Shown: positions 21,548 to 30,224, counted from the first letter of the stretch. The stretch is 55,551 nucleotides of DNA from VGLO01 sp964599285 (GCA_964599285.1 CAZREI010000007.1:1-55551); one strand, 5' to 3'. Notes: generated by a model from the sequence alone, not told the origin. Made by a program: numbers and translations.

Positions 21548-22252
21548 TTACTTTCCAGCCAGCAATTTATCAATAGCTGTTTTAAAGTCGGCATAGGTTT
21601 TGGTTCCCGCCAGTAAATGTTTTCCGACAATAATTCCCGGCGTGGTGGTGATGCCAAAGGACCTTGCCTGCGCTCTGTCCGAATCCATAGCTTTTTTGTA
21701 AACGGCGGCATTCTGGGTCATCAGCTGGTTAACCTTGTCTGAATCTATTCCAACTGATTTGGTAATCGCCAAGATATTTGCCTTGCTTGCCCAGCCCGAA
21801 TTTTCAGCGCCCTGCTTGTCAAACATGGTCTTGTGCCACAGCTCAAACTTATCGGGAGCGATGTCCCACACTGCCCGCGAAGCCAAGCCTGCGGTAATGG
21901 AATCAAAGCCGATAAATTGCAAATCTTTATATACCACTTTCACTTTGCCGGTGTTTACGTAATCGGTAATTAATTGGGGCATTACTTCTTGTTCAGTTTT
22001 TCGGCAAAATGGGCACTGGTAATCATACCAGTAGGCAATAGTGACTGGCGCGTCTTCCTTGCCGATGAAAGGGTTGCCCGTAATTTTAACTTTACTAATG
22101 TCAACCGCTGGCGTAACGTAGGGCCGCGCTTGGTTTTGGTGCGAAGATGGCGATCCAGGATTGGCAACAAAAATAAAAACCACAGCCACAATGGTAATAC
22201 AAATAACTACAATCGCCACAACAATATATTTTATAAGACTATCTTGAGTCAT
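21548..22252 (-). CDS. Membrane-anchored DsbA-family thiol oxidoreductase
   Basis: The 234-residue protein has an N-terminal membrane anchor (about 9-30), a Pro/Ser linker and a thioredoxin-fold DsbA domain with the CPFC active site at residues 80-83 (WYDYQCPFCRKTE) and a cis-Pro loop TTTPGIIVG. It should catalyse disulfide formation outside the membrane. The gene is downstream of the Cys-rich 1174-residue surface protein on the same strand, and supplying that protein's disulfides is a reasonable inference. The helical insertion domain (QFIGFDSITAGLASRAVW and following) matches the DsbA/BdbD type. No partner DsbB or VKOR gene is seen in the window. Confidence 0.9.
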   Translation of the reverse strand: MTQDSLIKYIVVAIVVICITIVAVVFIFVANPGSPSSHQNQARPYVTPAVDISKVKITGNPFIGKEDAPVTIAYWYDYQCPFCRKTEQEVMPQLITDYVNTGKVKVVYKDLQFIGFDSITAGLASRAVWDIAPDKFELWHKTMFDKQGAENSGWASKANILAITKSVGIDSDKVNQLMTQNAAVYKKAMDSDRAQARSFGITTTPGIIVGKHLLAGTKTYADFKTAIDKLLAGK

Positions 22253-22336
22253 AATTTAGTTTGCGGCATTTTTTAAAGATTAAAGAAATTCCGACCTTTT
22301 TACCTTTATATTTTTATACGACCTACAAGCGCACCC

Positions 22337-22580
22337 GTACCGTCGTCATTGCGAGTGCCGGCTCGCAAGCCGGACACGCGGTCCCGATGGCGTAACCATC
22401 AGGGATCCCGTATGCCGCTGAAACGGCATCGGGACAATCTATCGTTTTCAAAAAAGATTGCTTCGGCGCGCCTCGACCCGCTTGGCCGCAATGACGAGTG
22501 AAAGAGTGGTCGCAATGACGATGGACGAGGATTGTTTCGGCATCGCGCGCCTGCGGGCGCGCGATGCAATGACGGACGGA
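22337..22580. repeat. Cluster of four REP-like elements upstream of dsbA-like gene
   Basis: The 330-base gap is mostly repeats: GTCATTGCGAGTGCCGGCTC..., a TCCCGATGGCG/CATCGGGA hairpin region with GGGATCCCGTATGCCG, an AAGATTGCTTCGGCGCGCC ... GCAATGACGAG unit, a short CGCAATGACGATGG, and a CATCGCGCGCC tgcg GGCGCGCGATG hairpin (22541-22566) ending GCAATGACGG. The 1174-residue protein's stop follows at 22590. No gene is visible here. Confidence 0.85.
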
Positions 22581-22589
22581 CAAAAAAAT

Positions 22590-25500
22590 TTACGGAGCGG
22601 TGTGCCAAACGAATGTTGCGTATGCTTCCTCACCATTTTTAAACACATCGGAAGCGGCGTAGTTGTCGATGTTATTATCAAAAGCCTGGCATCGTTCTTC
22701 ATCAGTATTTTCATTGTAGCTATACACTACGGTGTGGAAGGTTCCATTGACGCTCACGGCTCGGGTGCATGGGTAAGAATAATTTTTTTCACTACAGGTA
22801 TCATCACCCTCGTTTTGCAATGCCTCGGATTGGTCAGCGCCGCGATCTTGAATTAACTTATCTAAACTTTCGTATTGAAATTGGTATCCTATACTATCTG
22901 GATTTAACTGCACAAATTTAGGCCCGACGAAGCGGTGATCAACTTCTTTTATGGTATCTTCATCATAAGTGGTTTTGTCGGTTGATCCTCCATCCTCAAT
23001 AACATTATAAAACTCTTCGCCGCCAGCTTGTTGGTGCAGTTCTGCGGCTTTTGGATCGGCTACTGGGATAATATCCACCGAAACGGTTTTTACTTCGCAC
23101 GCATCAGTCGTAGTGCCCGCCCCGGCATCAGCAGTTAACTTAATGTTAGCTGGTTTTGCCGCCACGCCTGCCTGGTAGTAACTGGCTAAGCTGGCATGGG
23201 GGGCGTATGGGATGCCTCCTGGCGGAGCAATGCACTGGCAAGCGCCGCCGCCATTAAAGCACTGGCACACGCCATTTTGGGCGACTTGGGCGCAGTTGGT
23301 GATGGAGTTTTCGCAAGTTCCCGATGAGCTGCAGGTTTGGGTTACCAAGTAGCTCGTTGAGCCGCAATAAGAAGGTTGGCAGTCCGCATCCGTAGTGCAC
23401 AGTCCCGGAGCGGGTGGCGAAGATTCTTCTGGGGATGGGGACGGGCACGTTTCTACCGCCGGGTCGCATTCAGGTGAAGAGCTTGGAGAGGCTGATTGGC
23501 TCGGGCAAGGCTCCGCGCTTGAGGCAGGAGTGGTGTTGGGGCTGCATTCTAAAACGCAGCTTTCTATGGACGCGCCCGCTCCAGTGCAGGTATCAAAGCA
23601 ATTTCCGTCAATACTGTAACATTGGCCGCCGCAAGTCCTTGGGTCGCCGCCATCACTAACGCAGCTATTAAAGCATTCATTTAAGTCAGGATAAGGCTCT
23701 GATGTGCTTGGACCAAGAATATTGGGATTGCATTGGGTTGCGCATTCTTGCGGAGAGCCGCCACCATTAGCAACGCAGGCATTAATGCATTCACTAAGAG
23801 TTGGGGAGACTTCTGGTGAAGGCGTTTCGTTTGGAGTGGGCGTAGGGCAAGTATCTACCACGCGAGGCTGGCTTTTGAAAGATAGGCATTTATTATTTGG
23901 CCAGTCTTGGCAGGCCAATCTTGGCGCGGACGTGATGGTTGGGTTTGGCCTTGCGAGCGTGGCCGCTAATCTGATGTGACTGGTTGAGCTGGTTAGCGAT
24001 GCCAATGAAATATTTGGCTGGCTGAAGTTCTGGATCGTCGCGATTTCGTTGGCTACGGGGCTTGGCGCTGGGATCGGCCCAATTATATTCGTGGCTTGGG
24101 TGACGGTGCTGGTTGCAAAGCGCGGCTGGTAATAGCTGGCCAAGGTTATATTGGGCGCGTAGGCAATAGGATTGGAAAAATCTCGGGCGCATATGCCATC
24201 AACACATCCGCTGCCACCACAGCTTTCAACGAAAGTTTGGGAACAGAAAGAACTAGAAGTGCCGGCGTCATTGCATAAATATCCGCCTACGTTGCCGTTG
24301 GGATCGCAAAAAAGATTGGTACCGCAATCACTGTCGGTTACACAGGCTCCAGTTGGGTTCAAGAAAATGATCGATGGACTGGGAGATGGGGGTGGGAAAA
24401 TTCCAATGGTCGGCGGCGGAAGAATAAAGCTTGACGGATTTGGGGAAAGAGTGGGTGGTGGGGATCCGCCCGGGTTTGGCGAACAAAACGGAATGCCGGA
24501 AGGTTGCGGGGGAAGGGTTGCGCCCGGGGTTAGTGGACTCCAGAAGCCACAGGTGATGGTTAAGGTCCCAACCCCGCTCACACTTGGCGTTGGCGAGCAA
24601 AGGGGGATGCCCGAAGGAATTGGGGAAGGGGTTTTGGAAGTGGTGGGACCCCCTGAAATAATCGGAGGCAATTGCGGGCCTAAAATGAGGTTAAAGCAGA
24701 CATCAATACTGAAGCCACAGGCATTGGGGTCGGGCGGGCAACAGGCATTAGCATTAGTGCATACGGGTACCGGGTTGCAGCTTGCCGGCGGATCATAGGT
24801 GCAGGAGCCGTCGTCATATGTTGCGTTCGGGTCGTAGTTGTTTGCATTGATGTCGGTGCAGCCTCCACACGGCGGCACATCTCCGGTACAGCAGCCAGCG
24901 GTGGGGTCGCATGTGGGTGGCGCCGGACAGCCTGAAGGACTTGGCTCCACACTTGAAGATGGGCTTGTGTTTGGACTGCACTGCTGTGCGCATACATCTG
25001 TGGGGCTACCAGCCGCAATACAATCGTCAAAACACTGAGATGGCGAAGGTGTTGCGCAAGGATTTGTGGAAGGACTTGCGGAAGCCGAGGGCGAAGGTGT
25101 TGTGCAAACAACCGGCGGAGGCGAGGGTGGAGGAAGTGTAGGACATAGATCGGGGTTTGACACAAGATCAGTGATGGTGATGTTGGCCGGATCCTCAAGG
25201 CTTATTCTTTGAAAATCCTGGTTAATAGGCAGGGCTCCGCATCTTCCCGAAAATCCCGATGCATCGTTTACCACCACGGCGCGCAAGGGTTCAGAAAGGT
25301 CGTCCTTGGGGTTGATAATGGCCATGGACCCGGCATTTTGAAAAGCGGCGGGCAAATCATGCACACCAAAAGAAGTGTCCATGAAAGCGGCGCCATTGCC
25401 ACCGGTTTCGGTAAACCAAATAACACTGGGTTCTAGTATAGCTCTTTTAAATGACCCTGCGCCTTCAAGGCTTATGCTCTCGCCACAGGTTAGGATTTCT

Positions 25501-26114
25501 GTTTTAGCGCCTGGATCAGTGTCATCATAGGTTTCATCGGGGTAAAGCCACACCAGTTCATCTACTTCAGGTTGATCACAGTCTTTAAGGAGGCTGGCGC
25601 CTTCAGGTATGTCTGCCCCCGCGGCTGATTGTGGCGCCGGCTCTTCATCGATTGTATCTCCCGCCTGCGCGCCAAAAGCACCGCCCGGAAGACCTGATCT
25701 TAGAAATAAAAAGTAGTCTCCGGGCGTTGGTTTTTGGGACTGCACTCGCAGACTCACTAAATTAGGGTTAACGGTGCGTAACAGTACCACCGAAAATAGC
25801 AAAAGAATAATTCCTAAAATGGAATTGAAAATCCGCTCTCGGGCCGCGCCTTGGGCTCCTGGACTTCCGGCGGTCGCCAGCATGGTAATTCCAGCAATGA
25901 CAATGGACAGTACTCCCAAGATGCCGGCCGATACTACCGCTAAGTAAAAAAAGTATTCAATAAAATCGGGTAGCTGTGGATTGGCGGGGAGCGAATAACC
26001 TCCGATGGGAGGATATTTAACCTCGGTAGCCAGTACGGGCTTAACAAAGGTTAAAAGCAGAAATATCACCGTAAAGGCAAAAAGGCAGTATTTAAATTTT
26101 TTGGCCATACGCAT
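22590..26114 (-). CDS. Giant Cys-rich surface protein with VirB2/TrbC-like N-terminus
   Basis: Residues 1-30 are a signal peptide (KYCLFAFTVIFLLLTFVKPVLATE). Residues about 48-118 contain two membrane segments separated by AGSPGAQGAARERIFN, the pattern of VirB2/TrbC T4SS pilin-like proteins and of the pilin gene at 49158. The rest, about 1050 residues, is extracellular: Pro/Ser linkers, EGF-like stretches (CVTDSDCGTNLFCDPNG) and four CX3C...CX3C units (CFDDC..CAQQC, CINAC..CATQC, CFNSC..CGGQC, CFDTC..CVLEC). The phrase ASYYQ(A/P) recurs. It lies directly downstream of virB4, so a T4SS surface or adhesin role is likely. Length and domain mix match no family I know. Confidence 0.8.
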   Translation of the reverse strand: MRMAKKFKYCLFAFTVIFLLLTFVKPVLATEVKYPPIGGYSLPANPQLPDFIEYFFYLAVVSAGILGVLSIVIAGITMLATAGSPGAQGAARERIFNSILGIILLLFSVVLLRTVNPNLVSLRVQSQKPTPGDYFLFLRSGLPGGAFGAQAGDTIDEEPAPQSAAGADIPEGASLLKDCDQPEVDELVWLYPDETYDDTDPGAKTEILTCGESISLEGAGSFKRAILEPSVIWFTETGGNGAAFMDTSFGVHDLPAAFQNAGSMAIINPKDDLSEPLRAVVVNDASGFSGRCGALPINQDFQRISLEDPANITITDLVSNPDLCPTLPPPSPPPVVCTTPSPSASASPSTNPCATPSPSQCFDDCIAAGSPTDVCAQQCSPNTSPSSSVEPSPSGCPAPPTCDPTAGCCTGDVPPCGGCTDINANNYDPNATYDDGSCTYDPPASCNPVPVCTNANACCPPDPNACGFSIDVCFNLILGPQLPPIISGGPTTSKTPSPIPSGIPLCSPTPSVSGVGTLTITCGFWSPLTPGATLPPQPSGIPFCSPNPGGSPPPTLSPNPSSFILPPPTIGIFPPPSPSPSIIFLNPTGACVTDSDCGTNLFCDPNGNVGGYLCNDAGTSSSFCSQTFVESCGGSGCVDGICARDFSNPIAYAPNITLASYYQPRFATSTVTQATNIIGPIPAPSPVANEIATIQNFSQPNISLASLTSSTSHIRLAATLARPNPTITSAPRLACQDWPNNKCLSFKSQPRVVDTCPTPTPNETPSPEVSPTLSECINACVANGGGSPQECATQCNPNILGPSTSEPYPDLNECFNSCVSDGGDPRTCGGQCYSIDGNCFDTCTGAGASIESCVLECSPNTTPASSAEPCPSQSASPSSSPECDPAVETCPSPSPEESSPPAPGLCTTDADCQPSYCGSTSYLVTQTCSSSGTCENSITNCAQVAQNGVCQCFNGGGACQCIAPPGGIPYAPHASLASYYQAGVAAKPANIKLTADAGAGTTTDACEVKTVSVDIIPVADPKAAELHQQAGGEEFYNVIEDGGSTDKTTYDEDTIKEVDHRFVGPKFVQLNPDSIGYQFQYESLDKLIQDRGADQSEALQNEGDDTCSEKNYSYPCTRAVSVNGTFHTVVYSYNENTDEERCQAFDNNIDNYAASDVFKNGEEAYATFVWHTAP

Positions 26115-26180
26115 AGCGATTTTACGGTTAATAGTTAATTCATCTTATCACACCAGGATTTTTTAAAAAAATTGCCGTGC

Positions 26181-26189
26181 TGTGGATAA
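26181..26189. promoter_or_regulatory. DnaA-box-like site upstream of the giant surface protein gene
   Basis: An exact TGTGGATAA between the virB4 stop and the surface-protein start, 67 bases upstream of the latter. The distance resembles that at 3483-3491. Confidence 0.3.
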
Positions 26190-26190
26190 C

Positions 26191-28011
26191 TTATGCTGTT
26201 GTTTGGGAACGTGAATCTTGACGGAGTTTCTTTCGCGCTTCTTTTATTTTTTCCACTTCGCCGGGGCTTGTCGTAATAATCTGGTCTTCCGTGTAGCTGG
26301 CTTTTATGGTTATGGCTACGTGTTTTTTGCCGGCAAAAAAGAGGCCTTCTCCCACCGACGCTTCCAGTAACAGCGCTTTTTCCTGTTCGGTTAAGTTAAA
26401 TACCTGTTGCATGGCGCCAATGGTCGCGCTGGATTGTTTGAGCAAAATTTGCAGTGAAGAATTGGTGATAATGGCCTTGCCATAGGGCGAGCGCATAAAG
26501 TCGTCCACGTCCTGGGTAATGGTGGTAACCCCCAGCCAGTACTTGCGGCCGCGCTTAACGATGCCAAACAAAAACGAAGCGCCATCTTCAGATTGAATGA
26601 GCCACCAAGCCTCGTCTACCACTAAAATCCGTTTTTTGGCGTTGGTCCGCACCGTGTTCCAAATGTAGCGGGTGACAATGTACAAGGCGACGGGCCTTAG
26701 CGATTCTTCCATGTCTTTGATGCCAAAAACAATGAAGTTTTTATCCATAACTACGTTAGTTCGCTGGTTGAAAAATCCGGAAAAAGTTCCTTGCGAAAAC
26801 TTTTTTAATCGGCGAGATAGCGACTCGGCTCCCTTCATGTTTTCCAAAATTTCGGCAAAGTCAGACATGAGGGGAATATTTTCCTGCCAGGTGTTGGGAT
26901 TAGATTGGGCGGTAATGTCGCGCACAGCGTAGGTTTCGGCCAGCGCCTGGTCAATGATACTGTCTTCTTCGGGCGTCAGGCCGCCCAGCATAATGCGCAA
27001 GAGCCCCACTAAGTTTATAATATTGCCCCGCAAAATGTCTTCGGGGTCGTCATCGGGACCGGGCGTTGGCAGGTCAAAGGGGTTGATGTGGGTGTCCGAT
27101 GTTAGTGAAATTTTAAAAAAGTCGCCGCCCACGCCATTGGCCAAAAATTCATATTCGTTTTCCGGGTCAATGACGATAACATCAACGCCGGACATTAAGT
27201 ATCGCAAAATTTCCAGTTTTATTGCGTAGGATTTTCCCGATCCCGATTTGGCGAAGACCACTAGGTTAAAATTCTCCAGGGTGAAGCGGTCAAATAAAAC
27301 CAAAGAATTATTGTGGCGGTTGATGCCGTACAAAATGCCTTCGTTGGAACTTAAATCAAACGACACAAACGGAAAGGCGGTGGACAGGGGTTCGGTGTCC
27401 ATGGGTGTGTGCACCGATAATAAATCCATGCCGTAGGGGCTGGTGGAAATAAACCCTTCTTTTTGTTTAAACAGCGAGGGCTTGATGTAAATGAGGCGCG
27501 ATTCAAAAATAGACCGCAGGGTGGTTTCGGTTTCTTTCATCAGCTGCAGATTTTCTTCAAACACGGTCAGGTACAGGCCAAAGCGAAACATCTTTTCCTG
27601 GGCGGTGATGATTTTATCGCGCAAGTTTTCAATGTCCTGGTAGCTGGTTTCCAGGGCCGGGTCGCGGATGAGCCCCTTTTCCTGCCTTTCTAATAATTCG
27701 GAAGATACCTGGGTCACTTTGCTGCGCAATTTTTTTAAAATTTGCGAACTATTAACCGGGTGGATGAAAAAAGAAATGTCCATGGGGACGTTTAAGTTGA
27801 TGGCGGGGGAGAGCCAGCCGGTGTTTAAGTACCGCGGGTAGGAAAAAATGAAAAACGACTTGGCGATTTTCTCGCCAAGCTTAATATAGTCCTGGGTGAT
27901 GCCGATGTAAGGAGGAGCGATGATGTCTTTGATGGTAATGGGTTCTTGCTGGAAAATCTTGTCATCAGCATCATCGGCAGGCTTTTTATTTTTTAGAAAT
28001 GGCAAATCCAT
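26191..28011 (-). CDS. virB4: Type IV secretion ATPase VirB4
   Basis: VirB4 is the AAA+-like ATPase that drives T4SS pilus biogenesis and substrate transfer at the inner membrane. The 606-residue protein has an N-terminal part typical of the VirB4/TraC family (FFIHPVNSSQILKKLRSKVTQ), Walker A FAKSGSGKSYAIK at about 252-260 followed by VIVIDPENEYEFL, and Walker B RILVVDEAWWLI at about 460 with the RKYWLGVTTITQDVDDF block after it. All motifs are intact. It lies downstream of a TraC-N-like gene and PrgI, separated from the former by a hairpin cassette carrying a four-helix-bundle gene. Confidence 0.94.
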   Translation of the reverse strand: MDLPFLKNKKPADDADDKIFQQEPITIKDIIAPPYIGITQDYIKLGEKIAKSFFIFSYPRYLNTGWLSPAINLNVPMDISFFIHPVNSSQILKKLRSKVTQVSSELLERQEKGLIRDPALETSYQDIENLRDKIITAQEKMFRFGLYLTVFEENLQLMKETETTLRSIFESRLIYIKPSLFKQKEGFISTSPYGMDLLSVHTPMDTEPLSTAFPFVSFDLSSNEGILYGINRHNNSLVLFDRFTLENFNLVVFAKSGSGKSYAIKLEILRYLMSGVDVIVIDPENEYEFLANGVGGDFFKISLTSDTHINPFDLPTPGPDDDPEDILRGNIINLVGLLRIMLGGLTPEEDSIIDQALAETYAVRDITAQSNPNTWQENIPLMSDFAEILENMKGAESLSRRLKKFSQGTFSGFFNQRTNVVMDKNFIVFGIKDMEESLRPVALYIVTRYIWNTVRTNAKKRILVVDEAWWLIQSEDGASFLFGIVKRGRKYWLGVTTITQDVDDFMRSPYGKAIITNSSLQILLKQSSATIGAMQQVFNLTEQEKALLLEASVGEGLFFAGKKHVAITIKASYTEDQIITTSPGEVEKIKEARKKLRQDSRSQTTA

Positions 28012-28019
28012 GTTTTGAA

Positions 28020-28075
28020 ATTATTCTAATTATTCTAATTGACCTAATTATTCTAAATAAATCCCAATGTCAAAA
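28020..28075. repeat. Left arm of H4 hairpin cassette
   Basis: Stutter of TTCTAATTGACCTAATTATT then CTAAATAAATCCCAATGTCA. It is the inverted counterpart of 28459-28511, apart from one missing 8-base period. The arm runs into the 3' end of the four-helix-bundle gene. Confidence 0.85.
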
Positions 28076-28078
28076 TAC

Positions 28079-28462
28079 CTAATTCTTGAAAAGATTTTTT
28101 GCATGGACTTTTTGGTAAATGGTATTAAATATCAAATGCAGTTCTTTGGCTTCTTGCCATAGCACACGCGCCCGTTCTTTTAATTCGGGAACCGCGGTGG
28201 CTATGATGCGCAACCAATATTTTGTTTCCCTGGCTTCTTTTTTGCAAATTCCTATTTTATGCTTAAAATCCTTTCCGGACTCCGCATCATCTGCTTCACA
28301 GTAGTTGGAGCCCATGGAAGTTCCTGCGGCTACTAATTGGGGAATAACTCTTTGGGTTACCAGGTTCACGGGAATTGTTTTTGCAAAATTAATGATATTT
28401 TCTCCAAATGCCGCAGTTCGTTCTTCTAAGTCATACTTTTTATCAGTTTTGTCATTGGGCAT
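28079..28462 (-). CDS. Four-helix-bundle protein (S23/IVS-encoded family), cassette 1
   Basis: The 127 residues are almost wholly helical and match the four-helix-bundle family first known from intervening sequences of 23S rRNA genes: YDLEERTAAFGENIINFAKT, NLVTQRVIPQLVAAGTSMGSNYCEAD, FKHKIGICKKEARETKYWLRII, and a C-terminal helix. The relatives include the accessory protein bAvd of diversity-generating retroelements, which binds RNA. The gene sits between virB4 and the TraC-N-like gene and is enclosed by inverted H4 repeats; its first codons (MPNDKT) are inside the right arm. It looks like an inserted cassette, not a T4SS part. Confidence 0.88.
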   Translation of the reverse strand: MPNDKTDKKYDLEERTAAFGENIINFAKTIPVNLVTQRVIPQLVAAGTSMGSNYCEADDAESGKDFKHKIGICKKEARETKYWLRIIATAVPELKERARVLWQEAKELHLIFNTIYQKVHAKNLFKN

Positions 28463-28511
28463 TAGGATTTATTTAGGTTAATTAGAGTAATTAGGTCAAT
28501 TAGAATAATTT
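28459..28511. repeat. Right arm of H4 hairpin cassette
   Basis: GCATTAGGATTTATTTAGGT then TAATTAGAGTAATTAGGTCA ATTAGAATAATT, the reverse complement of the left arm. The arm ends six bases before the 3' end of the TraC-N-like gene at 28517. Confidence 0.85.
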
Positions 28512-28516
28512 CGGAA

Positions 28517-29197
28517 TTATTTTAATAATTCCGGTGTAATCTCCGGGCTGTATCCTACTTCCGCTTGGTCGGGGTGGTGCAGTGCCCATAGTAGTTCAAT
28601 TAGTTCAGGGGTAGTCAGGGGCACACTGTCCAAGCCGCAACGCTTCAATCCCAGTGCCAGAAATTCCATCCTTTGCCACAATTGATTTTTGCATTTTTCA
28701 AAGTCTTCGTCTGAAATGTTGGTGTTGTTTTGCGGCTGGCCGGGCTTGGCTGATTTTTCGCCAAATAATTTTGGAAAATTAAACTGCTTGGTGACAGCTC
28801 CCACGCCCAAAATAGCGGTCAAAGCGTAAGGCACTACCACGTAAAAGTTTTTGGTCATCACGGCGTCACCCTGCACCAGGTTTTTGATGAACTCTATATA
28901 TGAAGCCGTCTGGATTTTGAGCAGTTCATTGGTTTGCTGTTCTTCCAAAGCCTTTAAACTGTCTAGATACGGCGTGATGTTTATTTTTCGCGACTGGGCG
29001 ATAATCTGGCAGGAAAAATCCAGCGAGTTTAAAAAGCTTTGAAAGGCGTAGACGATAGCCGACTGGTCTTCGTCGGATTTTAGGGCAAAGTTAAGGGAAG
29101 ACACCATCAGGATGCCCCGGATGTCGTTGTTTTTTAAAATCAAAACCCCTTCTTTGATGTCTTGGATTTCTAAGAAATCCTGGGTGGACTGCTCCAT
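28517..29197 (-). CDS. TraC/VirB4 N-terminal-domain-like protein
   Basis: The 226-residue protein resembles the N-terminal domain of conjugative TraC/VirB4 proteins as found in CPR and Gram-positive systems: FLEIQDIKEGVLILKNNDIRGILMVSSLNFALKSDEDQSAIVYAFQSFLNSLDFSCQIIAQSRKINI. It has no Walker motifs. It is probably the separate amino-terminal partner of VirB4 downstream, with PrgI upstream. The three together form the conserved PrgI-TraC-N-VirB4 block of these systems, here broken up by two hairpin cassettes. ELLWALHHPDQAEVGY near the C-terminus is typical of the family end. Confidence 0.8.
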   Translation of the reverse strand: MEQSTQDFLEIQDIKEGVLILKNNDIRGILMVSSLNFALKSDEDQSAIVYAFQSFLNSLDFSCQIIAQSRKINITPYLDSLKALEEQQTNELLKIQTASYIEFIKNLVQGDAVMTKNFYVVVPYALTAILGVGAVTKQFNFPKLFGEKSAKPGQPQNNTNISDEDFEKCKNQLWQRMEFLALGLKRCGLDSVPLTTPELIELLWALHHPDQAEVGYSPEITPELLK

Positions 29198-29208
29198 AGT
29201 GTTAAGAA

Positions 29209-29237
29209 TCTTGAATCTTGTATCTTGTAGCTTGAAT
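29209..29237. repeat. Left arm of H5 hairpin cassette
   Basis: TCTTGAATCTTGTATCTTGT followed by AGCTTGAAT. Its complement, with two mismatches, is at 29659-29688. The same words form a gene-less hairpin at 48585-48712. Confidence 0.85.
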
Positions 29238-29256
29238 GGAATATTGAATGAAGAAT

Positions 29257-29646
29257 TTAAGATTCAAATTTTTTATCTTTAGTAGCTTTTAGAAGGCCAT
29301 TCAAAAGTTTGTTAGCAACAATTGACTGGTCTGCAAGTATTTTAAAATTATTATCTGATAAATAACCAATGTCTCGAGATATGATAAGTTGATTTTGAAG
29401 TTCTACTAAAGAAGCCTGAGCCATGCAATAAAATCGATTTTTCTCTTTTGATGATCTTCGCGAAAATCCTTCGGCAATGTTAGAAGTTAAAGATATTACT
29501 GCTCGACGCATCTGGTCGGTGATGCCGTACCTTTCTTTATCGGGAAAACTTTCCGTATTTTTGTACACCATTAAAACCAATTTATGTCCTTCCTGCCATG
29601 CGTGAAGATCGGTGAATTTCTTTATTTTATCTCCTTCGTTATTCAT
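29257..29646 (-). CDS. Four-helix-bundle protein (S23/IVS-encoded family), cassette 2
   Basis: The 129-residue protein is a canonical member: FTDLHAWQEGHKLVLMVYKNTESFP, then GITDQMRRAVISLTSNIAEGFSRRSSKEKNRFYCMAQASLVELQNQLIISRDIGYL, with the family's conserved R-R-A-x-x-S-x-x-x-N-I-A-E-G core. It is clearly divergent from cassette 1 (different subfamily) and is enclosed by a different repeat family (H5). It lies between the TraC-N-like and prgI genes. Two independent insertions of such genes in one operon suggest a preference for this location or a mobile lifestyle. Confidence 0.93.
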   Translation of the reverse strand: MNNEGDKIKKFTDLHAWQEGHKLVLMVYKNTESFPDKERYGITDQMRRAVISLTSNIAEGFSRRSSKEKNRFYCMAQASLVELQNQLIISRDIGYLSDNNFKILADQSIVANKLLNGLLKATKDKKFES

Positions 29647-29658
29647 AATTCTTTTATG

Positions 29659-29688
29659 CTATTCAAGCTACAAGATACAAGATTCCAG
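29659..29688. repeat. Right arm of H5 hairpin cassette
   Basis: ATTCAAGCTACAAGATACAA followed by GATTCCAGAT, complementary to the left arm. It ends two bases before the stop of prgI. Confidence 0.85.
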
Positions 29689-29690
29689 AT

Positions 29691-30077
29691 TCATTTTTTA
29701 CGATACTCTACTATCTTGATAGTATCTTTCAGTTTGCTTTGATTGGCCGCCGGTATCGCGGTCCCCAAGGGCTTGGCTTTAAACGGATATGGCATTTCTT
29801 TTTTCTTCCAGGTGTAGTCTTTGGTTTTGGTTGAAAAAGTTAAAAAATTAAAGAATATGGTCAGAACCGAAACGTTGTCAATTTTGACAAAGGCGACCAG
29901 TGCTACAAACAACGCGGTGATGACCGATAAAACGACAAACAAAAAGAATGGCAGCGTGTAATAAAATAGCATGCAGGCGGCGCCGCCTCCGACGATCCAA
30001 AAAAACTGGCGGAAAGTCAAAAAGGAAATAATCTTTCCCTCGGCTTCGATAAATTGTGGGATAGGGTATTGAGCCAT
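29691..30077 (-). CDS. prgI: PrgI-family T4SS membrane protein (VirB3-like)
   Basis: PrgI-type proteins are small inner-membrane subunits of conjugative systems, placed before VirB4. The 128-residue protein starts MAQYPIPQFIEAEGKIISFLTFRQFFWIVGGGA, the family signature (soluble start, FLTFRQF, then a first membrane helix), followed by a second membrane segment (PFFLFVVLSVITALFVALVAF) and a basic tail. I chose ATG 30077 because the longer in-frame extension to 30158 has no family match and runs into repeat DNA. It is the first gene of the minus-strand T4SS operon, with a promoter at 30225-30254. Confidence 0.9.
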   Translation of the reverse strand: MAQYPIPQFIEAEGKIISFLTFRQFFWIVGGGAACMLFYYTLPFFLFVVLSVITALFVALVAFVKIDNVSVLTIFFNFLTFSTKTKDYTWKKKEMPYPFKAKPLGTAIPAANQSKLKDTIKIVEYRKK

Positions 30078-30083
30078 ATGTGG

Positions 30084-30200
30084 TCGCGGAATCACGGAGA
30101 CGGGGCGAATTGGTTGCGACCAATTGCGCCTCGCGTCTTGCCGGAAATTTACGCCCACGCTGAGCGGGGCAGGGACGCCCAGCGTCCCGCGGAATCACGC
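30084..30200. repeat. GC-richer imperfect repeat in the prgI leader
   Basis: The segment contains GCGGAATCACGGAGAC and CCGCGGAATCACGCGG as direct repeats and GGTTGCGACCAATTGCGCC as inverted words. It differs strongly in base composition from flanking AT-rich DNA. It lies between the promoter and the prgI start, so it would be in the 5' leader. Confidence 0.55.
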
Positions 30201-30224
30201 GGAAAGTAAATTCAATATTTGCTT

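Noticed and set aside
22541..22566. Sixth CCGCGG palindrome
   Set aside because: It has a four-base TGCG loop, so it is an ordinary hairpin within a REP-like element.
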